From positions 1 to 64,000 of the forward strand of contig JAKISY010000005.1 in the NCBI GenBank assembly GCA_021648365.1: 64,000 nt of DNA, written 5' to 3'. The DNA comes from Verrucomicrobiales bacterium (GTDB taxonomy: Bacteria > Verrucomicrobiota > Verrucomicrobiia > Verrucomicrobiales > DEV007). Shown here piece by piece: positions 42,963-51,946 of this stretch. The notes beneath the pieces were generated by a model. That model searched no databases and had not been told where the DNA came from. It saw nothing but the letters and a program-made list of their open reading frames with translations. A program made the position numbers and the translations under genes. Each line of letters opens with the position of its first letter. The stretch's first letter is position 1.

Positions 42963-44552
42963 TTATTTTCCTGGATTGAGCACGGCGTAGAAAAGTGTGC
43001 CTTCACGGGCGAGAGTCATGACGGATTGCTGTTTGTCTGGCAGTGAGCCGAGTAGTTGGTAAAGTTCGTCGACGTTGCGAACGGTGTTGCGGTTGATACT
43101 GAGGATGAGGTCATTTTTACGCAGCCGTTTGGCGGCGGGTTTGGCGGGGTCCACTTGAGTGATCAGTACTGCGGAGGTTTGTTGTGCTAGGCCGTAGGCG
43201 GCACGTTCCTTGGGTAGTAGGTTGCGCACTTTGATGCCGAGTTCGGCGGTCAGGCTTTGTCCTGTGGCAGAGGTGTCGCCTCGCATGGTGATGGAGGTGT
43301 TGTCCGGTTTGGCAGAAATAGTGGCAGTTAACTTCACGATTTTGGCATCGCGTAAGATTTCTAAAGTGAGTTGGGTCTGGGCATCTTTGCTGCGAATGGT
43401 GTTGATCAGATCGCTGGCTGATGCGCTGACTTTGCCGTTGATGGAGAGCAAGACATCGCCGGGGCGCAGGCCTGCTGTGGCTGCTGGGGAATTGGGTTCG
43501 ACTCGGGTGACGAGTCCGCCTTGGCTACGAGTCATGCCCACTTGACGGGCGATGTAGGGGGTGACTTGGGCAAGATCGACGCCAAGATAACCACGGATCA
43601 GGGGTTTTTTGTGAACGATGGCTTCGAAGACCTCTTGCACGTCGTTGGCTGGGATGGCAAGCCCGACGCCTTGCCAGACTTTGACATTTTGTTGTCCGGT
43701 GAAGAGGGCAACGTTGACGCCGATGACCTCGCCATGCACGTTGATGAGTGGGCCACCTGAGTTACCAGGATTGATGACGGTATCCGTTTGCAAGTATTGG
43801 TTGGTGGCATCGCTTAGTTGACGCTGTTTGGCACTGATGATGCCCTTGGTGACGGTTTCACTGAGTCCAAAGGGGTTGCCTACTGCGAGCACCATTTCGC
43901 CGACTCGGGTTTGATTGGAATCTCCAAACTTCAACGCTGGGAAGGTTTTGTTTTCTGGGTCGATGATTTTCAGGATGGCGATATCGACGATGGCATCGGA
44001 GCCGATCCACTCGGCTTGGTAGGTTTGCCCTTGGTGGGTGGTGATGGAGATTTCATCTACGCCTGCGACGACGTGATGATTGGTGATGACGTAGCCTTCT
44101 TTGGAGGTGATAAAGCCGGAACCTAGTCCTGGTTTGCGGTAGCGTTTGTGGCGTTGCACGTAGCCAAAAATACCTAGTGGGCCGTTTGGCACTAGCCGTC
44201 GCTGGTCCACGGTGGTGCTGGTATCGATGGAGACGACGGAGGGAACGACGGATGATGCCAGTTGAGCCAGCAGGTGATTGACTTGAGCTAGCAGGTTGTT
44301 GTTAGTGCGGGCGGTGGTTGTTTTGGGCGGTGCGCTGGGTTGAGGGATGGGGAGAGTGGGGCTGGGTGGGGTTTTAGTATCCGGGATTAGGGGGCTAGAA
44401 TGGGGGTTAGCGATATCTCCAGTCAGCGCACGTCCTTTGATCAGGTCGAGCAAGCCGTAGTGGTCGCGCTGGGTGAAGCCTAATGAGAAAATCACGATGG
44501 AAGTGACGAGGACGGCGATGAGGATGCTTAGCTGAAGGAGTGTGGAGCGCAT
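42963..44552 (-). CDS. HtrA/DegP-like periplasmic serine protease
   Basis: The 529-residue protein has an N-terminal membrane anchor (about 8-26), a proline-rich linker (50-80) and a trypsin-like domain with catalytic His160 (VITNHHVVAG), Asp190 (IVDIAILKI) and Ser265 (NPGNSGGPL). Two PDZ domains follow (about 315-405 and 435-520; GLRPGDVLLSINGKVSASAS and RLRKNDLILSINRNTVRNVD). It degrades or refolds damaged envelope proteins. The gene converges on the ThuA-like gene and is 20 bases downstream of the kinase gene on the same strand, so the two may form an operon. Confidence 0.95.
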   Translation of the reverse strand: MRSTLLQLSILIAVLVTSIVIFSLGFTQRDHYGLLDLIKGRALTGDIANPHSSPLIPDTKTPPSPTLPIPQPSAPPKTTTARTNNNLLAQVNHLLAQLASSVVPSVVSIDTSTTVDQRRLVPNGPLGIFGYVQRHKRYRKPGLGSGFITSKEGYVITNHHVVAGVDEISITTHQGQTYQAEWIGSDAIVDIAILKIIDPENKTFPALKFGDSNQTRVGEMVLAVGNPFGLSETVTKGIISAKQRQLSDATNQYLQTDTVINPGNSGGPLINVHGEVIGVNVALFTGQQNVKVWQGVGLAIPANDVQEVFEAIVHKKPLIRGYLGVDLAQVTPYIARQVGMTRSQGGLVTRVEPNSPAATAGLRPGDVLLSINGKVSASASDLINTIRSKDAQTQLTLEILRDAKIVKLTATISAKPDNTSITMRGDTSATGQSLTAELGIKVRNLLPKERAAYGLAQQTSAVLITQVDPAKPAAKRLRKNDLILSINRNTVRNVDELYQLLGSLPDKQQSVMTLAREGTLFYAVLNPGK

Positions 44553-44572
44553 TTGCAGATGAGGTGAGGGTT

Positions 44573-45361
44573 TTAGCTTGTGGGGGCTGTTTGCACACTG
44601 AGCCAGGCGGTGGTGGTGCCTTCGGATGAGCGTAATCCGAGTCGCATTCCCATTTGACCAGCGAGCACTCCCGCTGTGGTGAGCCCGATGCCTTGGTGGC
44701 TATTGTCTTTGGTAGTGTAAAAGGGTTGGAAAATCTGAGGCAGCTTGTCGGCGGGGATATCGGCACAGGTATTGCGGATGAAAATATCGACATGCTGGGT
44801 GTCATCGGGCGAGACGCTACCAGGCGCGAGGATGTCGATGACCACATCTGCCTGTTCGCTTCCGACACAGGCTTCGGCGGCATTTTTGACGAGTTCTCGG
44901 ATGACGTCATTAAAGCGTCCGGTGTCACTTAGGACAGAAGGAAGGTTGGGAGCTTGGTTGATTTGTAGGGTGGCGCCTATTTGTTCGCACAGAGTTCGAC
45001 AGCTTTGCTCTAAGTGGGGTAGCATCACTGCGATGTCACAGCTTTTGTTATCGACGGTGGCGCAGCCTCCTGCGGTGAGGATGATCTTAGCTAATTCCGA
45101 CGATTGGGTGATGGCGTGGCGCATGTGATCGATGTTTTCGATCATTTCAGCATTGAGCCCTTCCTCCATCGATAAAAGCGTGGCGAAGCCTTGGATGACG
45201 CCAAGGGTGTTGTTATTTTTGTGAATCAGGCCTTGTAATAGGTTTTTATAAAAGGATCGAGTGCTTGAGTCGTCGAGGATCAAGGCGTCGGCAAAGTGGA
45301 AGCCGTTGTCTGAGTTTGGCTGCTTGGGTTGATTTTCCATGGATGTATAGATAGAAGTCAT
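44573..45361 (-). CDS. histidine-kinase-type sensor ATPase
   Basis: I start at the ATG at 45361 (262 residues; 255 from 45340), since longer versions would run over ybeY on the other strand. The N-terminal part has LLQGLIHKNNNTLGVIQGFA, a dimerisation/phosphoacceptor helix with the usual histidine (LIHKNNN). The ATPase domain has VIRELVKNAAEACVGSEQAD (N box), IPADKLPQIFQPFYTTK (F box) and HQGIGLTTAGVLAGQMGMRL (G box). No sensor or membrane region and no response regulator are adjacent. It may work with a distant regulator, or with the HtrA protease encoded next to it. Confidence 0.85.
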   Translation of the reverse strand: MTSIYTSMENQPKQPNSDNGFHFADALILDDSSTRSFYKNLLQGLIHKNNNTLGVIQGFATLLSMEEGLNAEMIENIDHMRHAITQSSELAKIILTAGGCATVDNKSCDIAVMLPHLEQSCRTLCEQIGATLQINQAPNLPSVLSDTGRFNDVIRELVKNAAEACVGSEQADVVIDILAPGSVSPDDTQHVDIFIRNTCADIPADKLPQIFQPFYTTKDNSHQGIGLTTAGVLAGQMGMRLGLRSSEGTTTAWLSVQTAPTS

Positions 45362-45374
45362 ATAGGATGGAGAA

Positions 45375-45830
45375 ATGACGGCAGATAGCAAACCTGAACT
45401 TTTGATTTTTGAACATGGCGATTCTAAGGGGATCTGCAGTCGCCGGTTATTAGAGGGTGGGCGTTTGGCTTTGCCGAGTTGTTTGCAGGCGGTTGCAGTG
45501 CATCCGGGGGTGTTGGCGGATCTGGCTGAGGTGGAGGTCAATTTGGTCAGTGATGAGGTGATCGCTGGGGTTCACGATCAGTTCATGGGAGATGCCACGG
45601 CTACGGATGTGATCACTTTTCATCATGGAGAGATTTTTATCAGCGTCGATACGGCGGAGCGCGAAGGGGGGCGCTTCGGGCATGGGATACAAAAGGAGGC
45701 TTTGTTGTATTTGATTCATGGCTTGCTGCATCTCAACGGTCATGAGGATAAAGATCCGGATGAGCGAGAGGCGATGAAAAAGATACAAGAGGGGATTTTG
45801 GAGCTGGTGTGGGGTGAAATGTCGAGCTAG
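45375..45830 (+). CDS. ybeY: endoribonuclease YbeY
   Basis: YbeY is a zinc-dependent RNase for rRNA maturation and quality control. The 151-residue length fits. Family landmarks are NLVSDEVIAGVHDQFMGDAT, TDVITFHHGEI and the metal motif HGLLHLNGHEDKD at about 115-127. The usual H-x3-H-x5-H is here H115 and H119 with Asp125 in the third position, plus an extra H123. An Asp there is, as far as I recall, seen in some other YbeY branches. The gene is divergent from the kinase gene, 13 bases apart. Confidence 0.93.
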   Translation: MTADSKPELLIFEHGDSKGICSRRLLEGGRLALPSCLQAVAVHPGVLADLAEVEVNLVSDEVIAGVHDQFMGDATATDVITFHHGEIFISVDTAEREGGRFGHGIQKEALLYLIHGLLHLNGHEDKDPDEREAMKKIQEGILELVWGEMSS

Positions 45831-45961
45831 ATGGGTTGATCGTATCGTGAACAGGGTGGTGAAATTAAATTACGAATGATTACTTGGTGAACAGTTTTGC
45901 TTTCTCTAGTGTCTTCTTCTACACTGTCAATCCTAAGACTTTTTCATATTTCAGCAGCATC

Positions 45962-47869
45962 ATGTTCACAAATACCGCCATCAAAAAGAAAATTTCTAAA
46001 CGAGTGCCATTTGGGCTTTTAGTAGCCATGTCTTTGTTTGTATCTTGTTCAGAAAAGGGGAAAGCTCCCGACGTCGAAACTTCGGCAAAAACTCAATTAG
46101 AACCTGCAACAAAGTCTTTAGCAATCTCTGAGATCTCTAACATGACTTTCGTCCTGCGGAATGATATCGGCGAGCCTCTGCTGACTCTTGAAGTGGACGA
46201 GAAGGCATCCGGTGGCAGCAAATTGGATTTGACCATTGAAGGGAAGAAGGCATCGCTCAATGTGAAAAGCTTCAAGCCAGCAGATAAAGCTACATGGTTA
46301 AATCATAGGCTAGCGGACTTCGTGCCGTTTAACTCTCAACCATCTTATCAAAACTTTGACGATGATGCCACTGCAGTGATCAATGCTCTGGGGATAGGGC
46401 TTAATGTCGGTCAGTCATGGGAGGGAATGCCCCCTAAGCATTTCATGCCAGGAGCTTACAGAAACGTATACACTACCCGCGAGTTATTCAGACGTATTAA
46501 AAAAGCTGGTTTTGATCATGTGCGCATCCCTGTGAACTTCTCAAACCATACAGCGATCGTAGCCCCGTGGACTATTGATCCAGATTATCTTGATAGGTAT
46601 TTTGCTAATGTGGATGAGGCCTTAGCGGAAGGACTGCTTGTCATTGTGGATAACCATCATCACACGGGCTATCTTAACCAAGCAAAAGCTAAAAATCGCC
46701 GTGGTGGCAAGTTGCCTCGCGAAGAGCAAAAAATTCGTCAAGCGGCCATGGTGGCTCATGTAGCTAAAAGGCTCAATGACTATCCATTTGAAAAAGTATT
46801 ATTTGAGCTGGAGAATGAGCCTAATGGAGCCTTCAACAAGGATTGGAATACTTACTGGCCGGGTATGTTGAAAGGCTGCAGAGCAGTGAACGCTAAGACG
46901 ATATTCCTTATTGGTGGCACGCACTACAATAGCCCCGATAAGTTGGAAGCTATGCCCGAGATAATCGACCGTAGAACTGCTTTGATAGCACATGTCTATG
47001 AGCCGCATTCTTTCACGCACAACAATAAGCGAGGGGGAGCTCCTGTTTTATGGACTCCGGAAGCTAAAGAGGAAATGGAGAAAGCCTTTGATATAGTCGC
47101 GGCGCAAGTAGCTCTACGCGGAAAGCCCTGTGTTATCAGTGAAATTGGGGCGGGCGGCATCGTCAGTAACCATCACAGAAATATGTATGCCAGAGATGCC
47201 GCCAATGCCTGCATGAGTCGTGGACTGCCGCTTAGTTATTGGAATGCCTATGGGGATTTTGGTATATTTCGCCCATCAGGGGACTTTGGCAAAGGTATCT
47301 CGGAGGCAATCACGGGTCGTGATAAGGCCGGTGACTACGCAATTCCACAAACCCCAGGTAGTAATGCGATTGCTTTGAGTAAGTGTCTCTTCGGGGCATA
47401 CGCTGGTCCACTAGTTAGTGTTACACCTGTTACAATTTCTTTTAATGAAACCCCTGAATTGCAGTTCACAGACACGACAATCACAATCATGTCTGACCCT
47501 GTGAAGAATGCGCTGGTTCTGCCGTATGTATTGATGAAAGCAGGCAGATCTGATGCGCCTCGTGATGGTCGCAAGTTTAGAGTGACGATGGCTTCAACGA
47601 ACAAAAAAACGACATTCAAGTTGAGTCTGACTGATATGCAGGCCCTCGTAAATATTCAAGGCTATATCCCTTTTCCTAAAGGCGCTGGTAAAACATCGAA
47701 GCCGAAGTGGGGGGATCACTCATCAGGCACTTATGAGTATGAGTGCTATAGTAAGCCTGAAGCTAAGAGTTACTTGAAATACACTGCTCCGTTAGGATTT
47801 GTCTGGGGGGCTTCGAATGTTAAACGTGGTGATGTTATCACTTTTAAAATCGAGTGGTTAGATGAGTGA
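45962..47869 (+). CDS. GH5-family glycoside hydrolase lipoprotein
   Basis: From the ATG at 45962 the protein has 635 residues. A lipoprotein signal ends in SLFVSCSEK. A small beta domain (about 40-110) comes before the catalytic barrel (about 135-440). The barrel has LFRRIKKAGFDHVRIPVNFS, VDNHHHTGYL, the acid/base in FELENEPNG (near 281) and the nucleophile in CVISEIGAGG (near 393), as in GH5 cellulases and mannanases. A C-terminal beta-rich part (about 455-635) looks like a carbohydrate-binding or Ig-like module. An endo-acting beta-glycanase is likely; the glycan is unknown. Confidence 0.88.
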   Translation: MFTNTAIKKKISKRVPFGLLVAMSLFVSCSEKGKAPDVETSAKTQLEPATKSLAISEISNMTFVLRNDIGEPLLTLEVDEKASGGSKLDLTIEGKKASLNVKSFKPADKATWLNHRLADFVPFNSQPSYQNFDDDATAVINALGIGLNVGQSWEGMPPKHFMPGAYRNVYTTRELFRRIKKAGFDHVRIPVNFSNHTAIVAPWTIDPDYLDRYFANVDEALAEGLLVIVDNHHHTGYLNQAKAKNRRGGKLPREEQKIRQAAMVAHVAKRLNDYPFEKVLFELENEPNGAFNKDWNTYWPGMLKGCRAVNAKTIFLIGGTHYNSPDKLEAMPEIIDRRTALIAHVYEPHSFTHNNKRGGAPVLWTPEAKEEMEKAFDIVAAQVALRGKPCVISEIGAGGIVSNHHRNMYARDAANACMSRGLPLSYWNAYGDFGIFRPSGDFGKGISEAITGRDKAGDYAIPQTPGSNAIALSKCLFGAYAGPLVSVTPVTISFNETPELQFTDTTITIMSDPVKNALVLPYVLMKAGRSDAPRDGRKFRVTMASTNKKTTFKLSLTDMQALVNIQGYIPFPKGAGKTSKPKWGDHSSGTYEYECYSKPEAKSYLKYTAPLGFVWGASNVKRGDVITFKIEWLDE

Positions 47870-47899
47870 TGCTAAATCTCCCCTTCTTCACAAAGCGCA

Positions 47900-48685
47900 T
47901 TATGGCTTGGGGGATTGCGCTTGTTGCAGGCTTTCATCGAGCCACTTTTTCTCGGTGGCGTTGAGTTGATCGGAAAGCAGTAGTTCTTTGCCGTCGGCTA
48001 GAACTTTGGCATGTTGTTTTGCGTTGCTGGAGATGGACCACTTGGCGGCGTGGGGCAAGGTGGTGTAGAGAGGGCTGCGTCCTGCTGGGATGCCTTCCAG
48101 TGTTTTTGGTGCGTCGGCGTAGCGAAACATTGCGATGATGCGGCGCAGAGCCTTGCGCTCTCCGGTGGCAAAATAGTAGCCCCACAATAAATCGAGGGTG
48201 GAGGGGGAGTCGAGTTTGAGTTTGAGGATTTTGGGTGGTTTTTTCCCAGCAAAAGCTTTGGGCAATTCTTTTTTTAACAGGGCGTTGCTCTCTTCGCTAT
48301 CACACATCCATAGCGCCATGGTGATGAGCTCTTGATCTTTGGCTGGTAGCGTTTGAGTTTGTTGATACCACTGTTGAAGCTGTTGCGGGTTTTGGTGAAA
48401 GACTTGACTGAGAAAGCCGAGTAAGGGGGCGCGGGCGTTTGAATCTTGTAGAGTGCCTTCGTCGCTCCAGGCTTTGAGTTGGGCGATCAATTGATCTGGT
48501 CTGGGGTTGCGATAATAGAAAGTGAGCCAGTCATCGCCGTTGGCAGGCGTTTTTTGATCAACTGCGTGCAGTGTGGCGAGGCTGAAATATAGGCTCAGAC
48601 AGGTCAGTAATAGGCAGCACGGCAGTGCAAGTGTTGATAGGGCGGGATGGGTGCGTGTGAGGTGGCAGGAGTGAGAAGCTTGCAT
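47900..48685 (-). CDS. secreted helical protein of unknown function
   Basis: From the ATG at 48685 the product is 261 residues. An uncleaved or cleaved signal segment (about 15-42, rich in Leu and Cys) is followed by DDWLTFYYRNPRPDQLIAQL and a fully helical body with TPR-like spacing (QQLQQWYQQTQTLPAKDQEL, WGYYFATGERKALRRIIAMF). I recognise no family. It resembles the many verrucomicrobial secreted proteins with helical repeats. It converges with the GH5 gene, 30 bases apart. Confidence 0.7.
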   Translation of the reverse strand: MQASHSCHLTRTHPALSTLALPCCLLLTCLSLYFSLATLHAVDQKTPANGDDWLTFYYRNPRPDQLIAQLKAWSDEGTLQDSNARAPLLGFLSQVFHQNPQQLQQWYQQTQTLPAKDQELITMALWMCDSEESNALLKKELPKAFAGKKPPKILKLKLDSPSTLDLLWGYYFATGERKALRRIIAMFRYADAPKTLEGIPAGRSPLYTTLPHAAKWSISSNAKQHAKVLADGKELLLSDQLNATEKKWLDESLQQAQSPKP

Positions 48686-48833
48686 GATAGGTGTAAAGGG
48701 GTGTGTTGAGAGCAATAAAGGCTGGAAATAGAGCGATTGCAATGGTGAGCGATTCAGGAACTAGTTATTTTCCCGATGATTTAGAGTAAAATCCGCTTGC
48801 ATAGTGCTGATTTTGGTTTAGAAAAAGGCAGAT

Positions 48834-49103
48834 ATGGCTAAAAAATGCTGGATAGAAAGGGACGCGCGTAAAAGACGCACTGTGGAGAAATACGCTAAGC
48901 TTCGTGAGGAGCTGAAAGCTAAAGGTGATTACGTGGGATTGTCCATGTTGCCGAGAGACGCGAGCAAGACCCGCACGACTAATCGTTGTAAGGTGACTGG
49001 ACGTCGTCACGGATACCTTCGTCGATTCAAAATGTCGCGTATTTCCTTTCGGGAAATGGCTTCTCATGGATTGATCCCTGGGGTGACCAAGTCCAGTTGG
49101 TAG
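48834..49103 (+). CDS. rpsN: 30S ribosomal protein S14
   Basis: S14 is an assembly protein of the 30S head. The 89-residue product starts MAKKCWIERDARKRRTVEKY and has TNRCKVTGRRHGYLRRFKMS and FREMASHGLIPGVTKSSW, the S14 signature. It lacks the CxxC...CxxC zinc ribbon and is the short zinc-free type. It lies outside the main ribosomal operon, as an isolated copy would when used under metal limitation, but I cannot see whether another S14 exists elsewhere. AAGGCAG just before the ATG is the ribosome site. Two competing hairpins follow the stop codon. Confidence 0.97.
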   Translation: MAKKCWIERDARKRRTVEKYAKLREELKAKGDYVGLSMLPRDASKTRTTNRCKVTGRRHGYLRRFKMSRISFREMASHGLIPGVTKSSW

Positions 49104-49114
49104 TTTGCTTTTTT

Positions 49115-49177
49115 ACTGATTCTTGGCATGGACATCTTGCCTAGAATCAGTTAGAATCAGTTGCTAACAACTGATTC
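49115..49177. promoter_or_regulatory. two alternative hairpins between rpsN and the zinc-ribbon gene
   Basis: Hairpin 1 pairs ACTGATTCTTGGC (49115-49127) with GCCTAGAATCAGT (49139-49151), 13 bp with one mismatch. Hairpin 2 pairs GAATCAGTTG (49154-49163) with CAACTGATTC (49168-49177), 10 bp perfect, loop CTAA. The word GAATCAGT occurs in both, so the outer arms could pair in other ways. Neither is followed by a clean T-run. It could be a terminator, an attenuator or a processing site. Confidence 0.55.
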
Positions 49178-49229
49178 GAAAATGTGTTGCCAGATTAAGT
49201 GTGGTAATGCGATTTTCGCAGAAGCAGTC

Positions 49230-49481
49230 ATGCCTATCTACGAATACATCGCCATAGATCCCGATCAAGGGTGCCGAAGTTGTGCCCGAGGTTTCGAATT
49301 GCGCCGTCCAATCAGTCGTCCTGCTTTGGAGAAATGCCCTTTGTGTCGCAACCCGGTCAAAAAATTGATCACACAGGTCAATACGCCTAAGATCACCAAA
49401 CCTCTTTCACTGAGTGATGCTAAAAGCGCGGGTTTCACCGTGTTGCAACGCCGGGATAAAGGGGTTTATGAGAAATTATGA
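49230..49481 (+). CDS. FmdB-type zinc-ribbon protein
   Basis: From the ATG at 49230 the protein has 83 residues: MPIYEYIAIDPDQGCRSCAR, followed by FELRRPISRPALEKCPLCRN. The two CxxC pairs (CRSC and CPLC) form a zinc ribbon of the FmdB/regulatory-zinc-ribbon type. The rest is a basic tail. The function of this family is mostly unknown. The stop overlaps the start of a tiny reading frame (ATGA, 49478-49481). Confidence 0.85.
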   Translation: MPIYEYIAIDPDQGCRSCARGFELRRPISRPALEKCPLCRNPVKKLITQVNTPKITKPLSLSDAKSAGFTVLQRRDKGVYEKL

Positions 49482-49588
49482 GCGTTTTGCCTGAGCAGAC
49501 TTTATTAGGCAGTGATGATGATCCTGACCCGCTGAGTAGGTGGACGGCAGTCTTGTGTGATTACGGATTTAACAGGAGGTGGAGGTGA
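49478..49588 (+). CDS. possible small coupled ORF (36 codons)
   Basis: The frame ATG 49478 to TGA 49588 overlaps the zinc-ribbon stop by four bases and the next ATG by one (TGATG), so a ribosome could pass through all three. It encodes MSVLPEQTLLGSDDDPDPLS and a short basic tail; the last codons are the strong AGGAGG ribosome site (49574-49579) of the following gene. It may be only a coupling device rather than a stable protein. I recognise no family. Confidence 0.3.
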   Translation: MSVLPEQTLLGSDDDPDPLSRWTAVLCDYGFNRRWR

Positions 49589-51045
49589 TGATGGGTTGGA
49601 TTTTGTGGCAGGGGGATTTTGCGCTGTTTGATTTGCCGAGCTTGTTGGCGATGGCGGGTTCTGAGCAGATGGCGCACGAGTGGACTTTGGGCTGGGGGGA
49701 TATGTCGCTGCGCTTGTTGTTGGTGCTGTTTTTCATTTTGTTGAACGGCTTTTTTGTGGCTGCGGAGTTTGCTTTGGTGAAAGTACGGGCGAGCCAGTTG
49801 GATACCATGATCGATGAGGGCAAGAAGGGTGCGCGCTTGGCTCGTCACATGACGGATGGCGAAAATTTGGACGCGTATTTGTCGGCTTGTCAGTTGGGGA
49901 TCACCTTGGCGAGTTTGGCTCTGGGGTGGATCGGTGAACCGTTTGTGGGCAAGTTGGTGCAGCCGTTGCTGTTCAAGATGGGGATTGCTGATCAGTGGGT
50001 GACGTGGGTGTCATTTTTTCTGGCTTTTTCTTTCATCACTTTCATGCATGTGGTGGTGGGTGAGCAGATGCCGAAGTCTTTAGCGATTCGCAAGTCGGCA
50101 CCCACTTCTCTGTGGGTGGTGCGACCTTTGGCTTTGTTCTATCGTGTTTTCATTTTGCCGATCTGGTTGCTGAATGTTTCTGCCAAATGGTTGATGAGAA
50201 CTTTGTTCAGGATCGATGTGGTGCCGGCGCACGAGTTGGTTCACAGTGCGGAGGAGATCAGGATTTTGGTCGCGGAAACGGAAAAAGCGGATGATGTGAC
50301 GGATACCGAGCGTGAGATTTTGATCAACGCCTTGGCATTGAATGATCTGAGTGTGCGCGATATCATGACGCCGCGCAATGAGGTGGTGACTTTAGATGTT
50401 GAGAAAAGTTTTGAGGAGAACTTGAAGGTGGCTTTGGAGACCAAGCATACGCGATTTCCTTTGGTGAAGGAGGGGCACCTTGATCATGTGGTTGGCTTGA
50501 TTCACATCAAGGATTTGTTAGGGCAAGTGCGGGAGAGTGACCCAGACTTGTTGGCGATCAAGCGGGAGATTTTTCCTGTGCCAGAGTTGATGAAGCTGGA
50601 CGTTTTGTTGAAGACTTTTTTAGCCAAACATGCCCATTTGGCTTTGGTGGTGGACGAGTTTGGCGGAGCTCTGGGTTTGGTGATGTTGGATGATGTGGTG
50701 GAGCAGTTGGTGGGGGAGATCCAAGATGAATTTGATGAGGAGGATGTGGAATTTCGTCGCTTGAATGACGACGAGTTCGTCGTGCACGGAACCTATCCGC
50801 TACATGAGTTGGGAGTGCAGACGGACTTGGATTTGGAGAATCCTGATGTGAGCACGGTGGGGGGCTATGTGACTCATTTGGCCGGGCGTCTGCCTGAGAA
50901 GGGGGAGCAGATTCGGGTAGAAAACTATCAGGCCTTGATCACGGATGCGGATGAACGCAGTGTGCGTGAAGTTCAGTTCACTCGAGTTTTTGAAGAGCTG
51001 AAGGAAGGTGGTGAGGGTGAGGGAAAGAGTGCGGCCGCAGGATGA
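49588..51045 (+). CDS. CNNM/CorC-type hemolysin-family transporter
   Basis: I place the start at ATG 49588, 8 bases after AGGAGG, giving 485 residues. The layout is a first helix region, the DUF21/CNNM membrane domain (about 45-230; AEFALVKVRASQLDTMIDEG, CQLGITLASLALGWIGEPFV), a pair of CBS domains (about 255-380; RDIMTPRNEVVTLD and VVGLIHIKDLLG), and a CorC/HlyC C-terminal domain (about 395-475). These proteins take part in magnesium or cobalt export or tolerance; 'hemolysin' is historical. The stop overlaps the next start (ATGA). Confidence 0.93.
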   Translation: MMGWILWQGDFALFDLPSLLAMAGSEQMAHEWTLGWGDMSLRLLLVLFFILLNGFFVAAEFALVKVRASQLDTMIDEGKKGARLARHMTDGENLDAYLSACQLGITLASLALGWIGEPFVGKLVQPLLFKMGIADQWVTWVSFFLAFSFITFMHVVVGEQMPKSLAIRKSAPTSLWVVRPLALFYRVFILPIWLLNVSAKWLMRTLFRIDVVPAHELVHSAEEIRILVAETEKADDVTDTEREILINALALNDLSVRDIMTPRNEVVTLDVEKSFEENLKVALETKHTRFPLVKEGHLDHVVGLIHIKDLLGQVRESDPDLLAIKREIFPVPELMKLDVLLKTFLAKHAHLALVVDEFGGALGLVMLDDVVEQLVGEIQDEFDEEDVEFRRLNDDEFVVHGTYPLHELGVQTDLDLENPDVSTVGGYVTHLAGRLPEKGEQIRVENYQALITDADERSVREVQFTRVFEELKEGGEGEGKSAAAG

Positions 51046-51944
51046 AAATAGGAATCACAGGAGCGAGAGGCTTGGTAGGAAAGGTTTTGGCTGCTCGGCT
51101 TAGGAAACAAGGGCATGATCTGGTGCTCTACACTCGCGCTGTGGAGGGTCGCTGGGAGGAACTGGAGTCGGCAGAGGAGTTGCGTCATTTTTCGCCAGAA
51201 GTGGCTGGGGATACCGATGTGAGTGGTTTGCATGCTTTGATTCATTTGGCAGGTGAGCCGGTATTAGAGGTTTGGACGGCAGCTAAAAAAGAACAAATTC
51301 GCGCTAGTCGGATTGATGGGACGGCGGGTTTGGTAGCAGCCATGGAAGCTTGCGATGCTGCACCGAAGGTGTTCGTGACGGCATCTGGCACGGGTTTTTA
51401 TGGTGACCGTGGGGATGAGGTGCTGACGGAAGAGAGTGAGCACGGCGAAGGTTTTTTATCGGAGGTGAGTCAAGCATGGGAGGCAGAGGCGATGCGTGCG
51501 CAAGCTTTGGGCATTCGGGTGGTGTGTGGTCGCATTGGTATGGTTTTGGGCAGCGAGGGTGGGGCAGCACCGAAGTTAAAAACTTTGTTCCGCTGGGGTT
51601 TAGGCGGGCAACTTGGGTCGGGGAAGCAGTGGATGCCTTGGGTGCACGTCGAGGATGTGGCGCAGATGTTTATCCATGCGGTGGAGCAGGAGAGTTTGGT
51701 GGGAGCGGTTAATTTTTGTGCGCCTGAGGCGGTGAGGAATAAGGATTTTACGAAGGCGCTCGCGCGACAGGTGAAGCGACCCGCGTTAGCGTGGGTTCCC
51801 GCGCCTGTCTTGAAATTGGTGATGGGCGGTTTGTCGGATTTGGTGCTGATGAGTGAGCGAGTGGAGTCGGTGAGCCTGCGGGAGAGCGGTTTTGAGTGGA
51901 GTTATGCTGATTTGCAAGCTGCTTTGGCAGAGGTGATGGCTTAG
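51042..51944 (+). CDS. TIGR01777-family NAD(P)-dependent epimerase
   Basis: The 300-residue protein has the extended-SDR nucleotide motif MKIGITGARGLVGKVLAARL (GxxGxxG). ALIHLAGEPV, KVFVTASGTGFYGDRGDEVL and CGRIGMVLGSEGGAAPKLKT are all typical of the TIGR01777/YfcH subfamily. The usual catalytic tyrosine sits in GTGFYGD. Members are linked to cell division (SulA-like) or to nucleotide-sugar metabolism, but activity is unproven. It overlaps the CNNM gene by four bases and converges on the PQQ-LamG gene. Confidence 0.9.
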   Translation: MKIGITGARGLVGKVLAARLRKQGHDLVLYTRAVEGRWEELESAEELRHFSPEVAGDTDVSGLHALIHLAGEPVLEVWTAAKKEQIRASRIDGTAGLVAAMEACDAAPKVFVTASGTGFYGDRGDEVLTEESEHGEGFLSEVSQAWEAEAMRAQALGIRVVCGRIGMVLGSEGGAAPKLKTLFRWGLGGQLGSGKQWMPWVHVEDVAQMFIHAVEQESLVGAVNFCAPEAVRNKDFTKALARQVKRPALAWVPAPVLKLVMGGLSDLVLMSERVESVSLRESGFEWSYADLQAALAEVMA

Positions 51945-51946
51945 GA

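Noticed and set aside
45362..45541. The long N-terminal extension of the histidine kinase
   Set aside because: It would overlap ybeY on the opposite strand and its residues look like an antisense reading; the ATG at 45361 or 45340 is enough.
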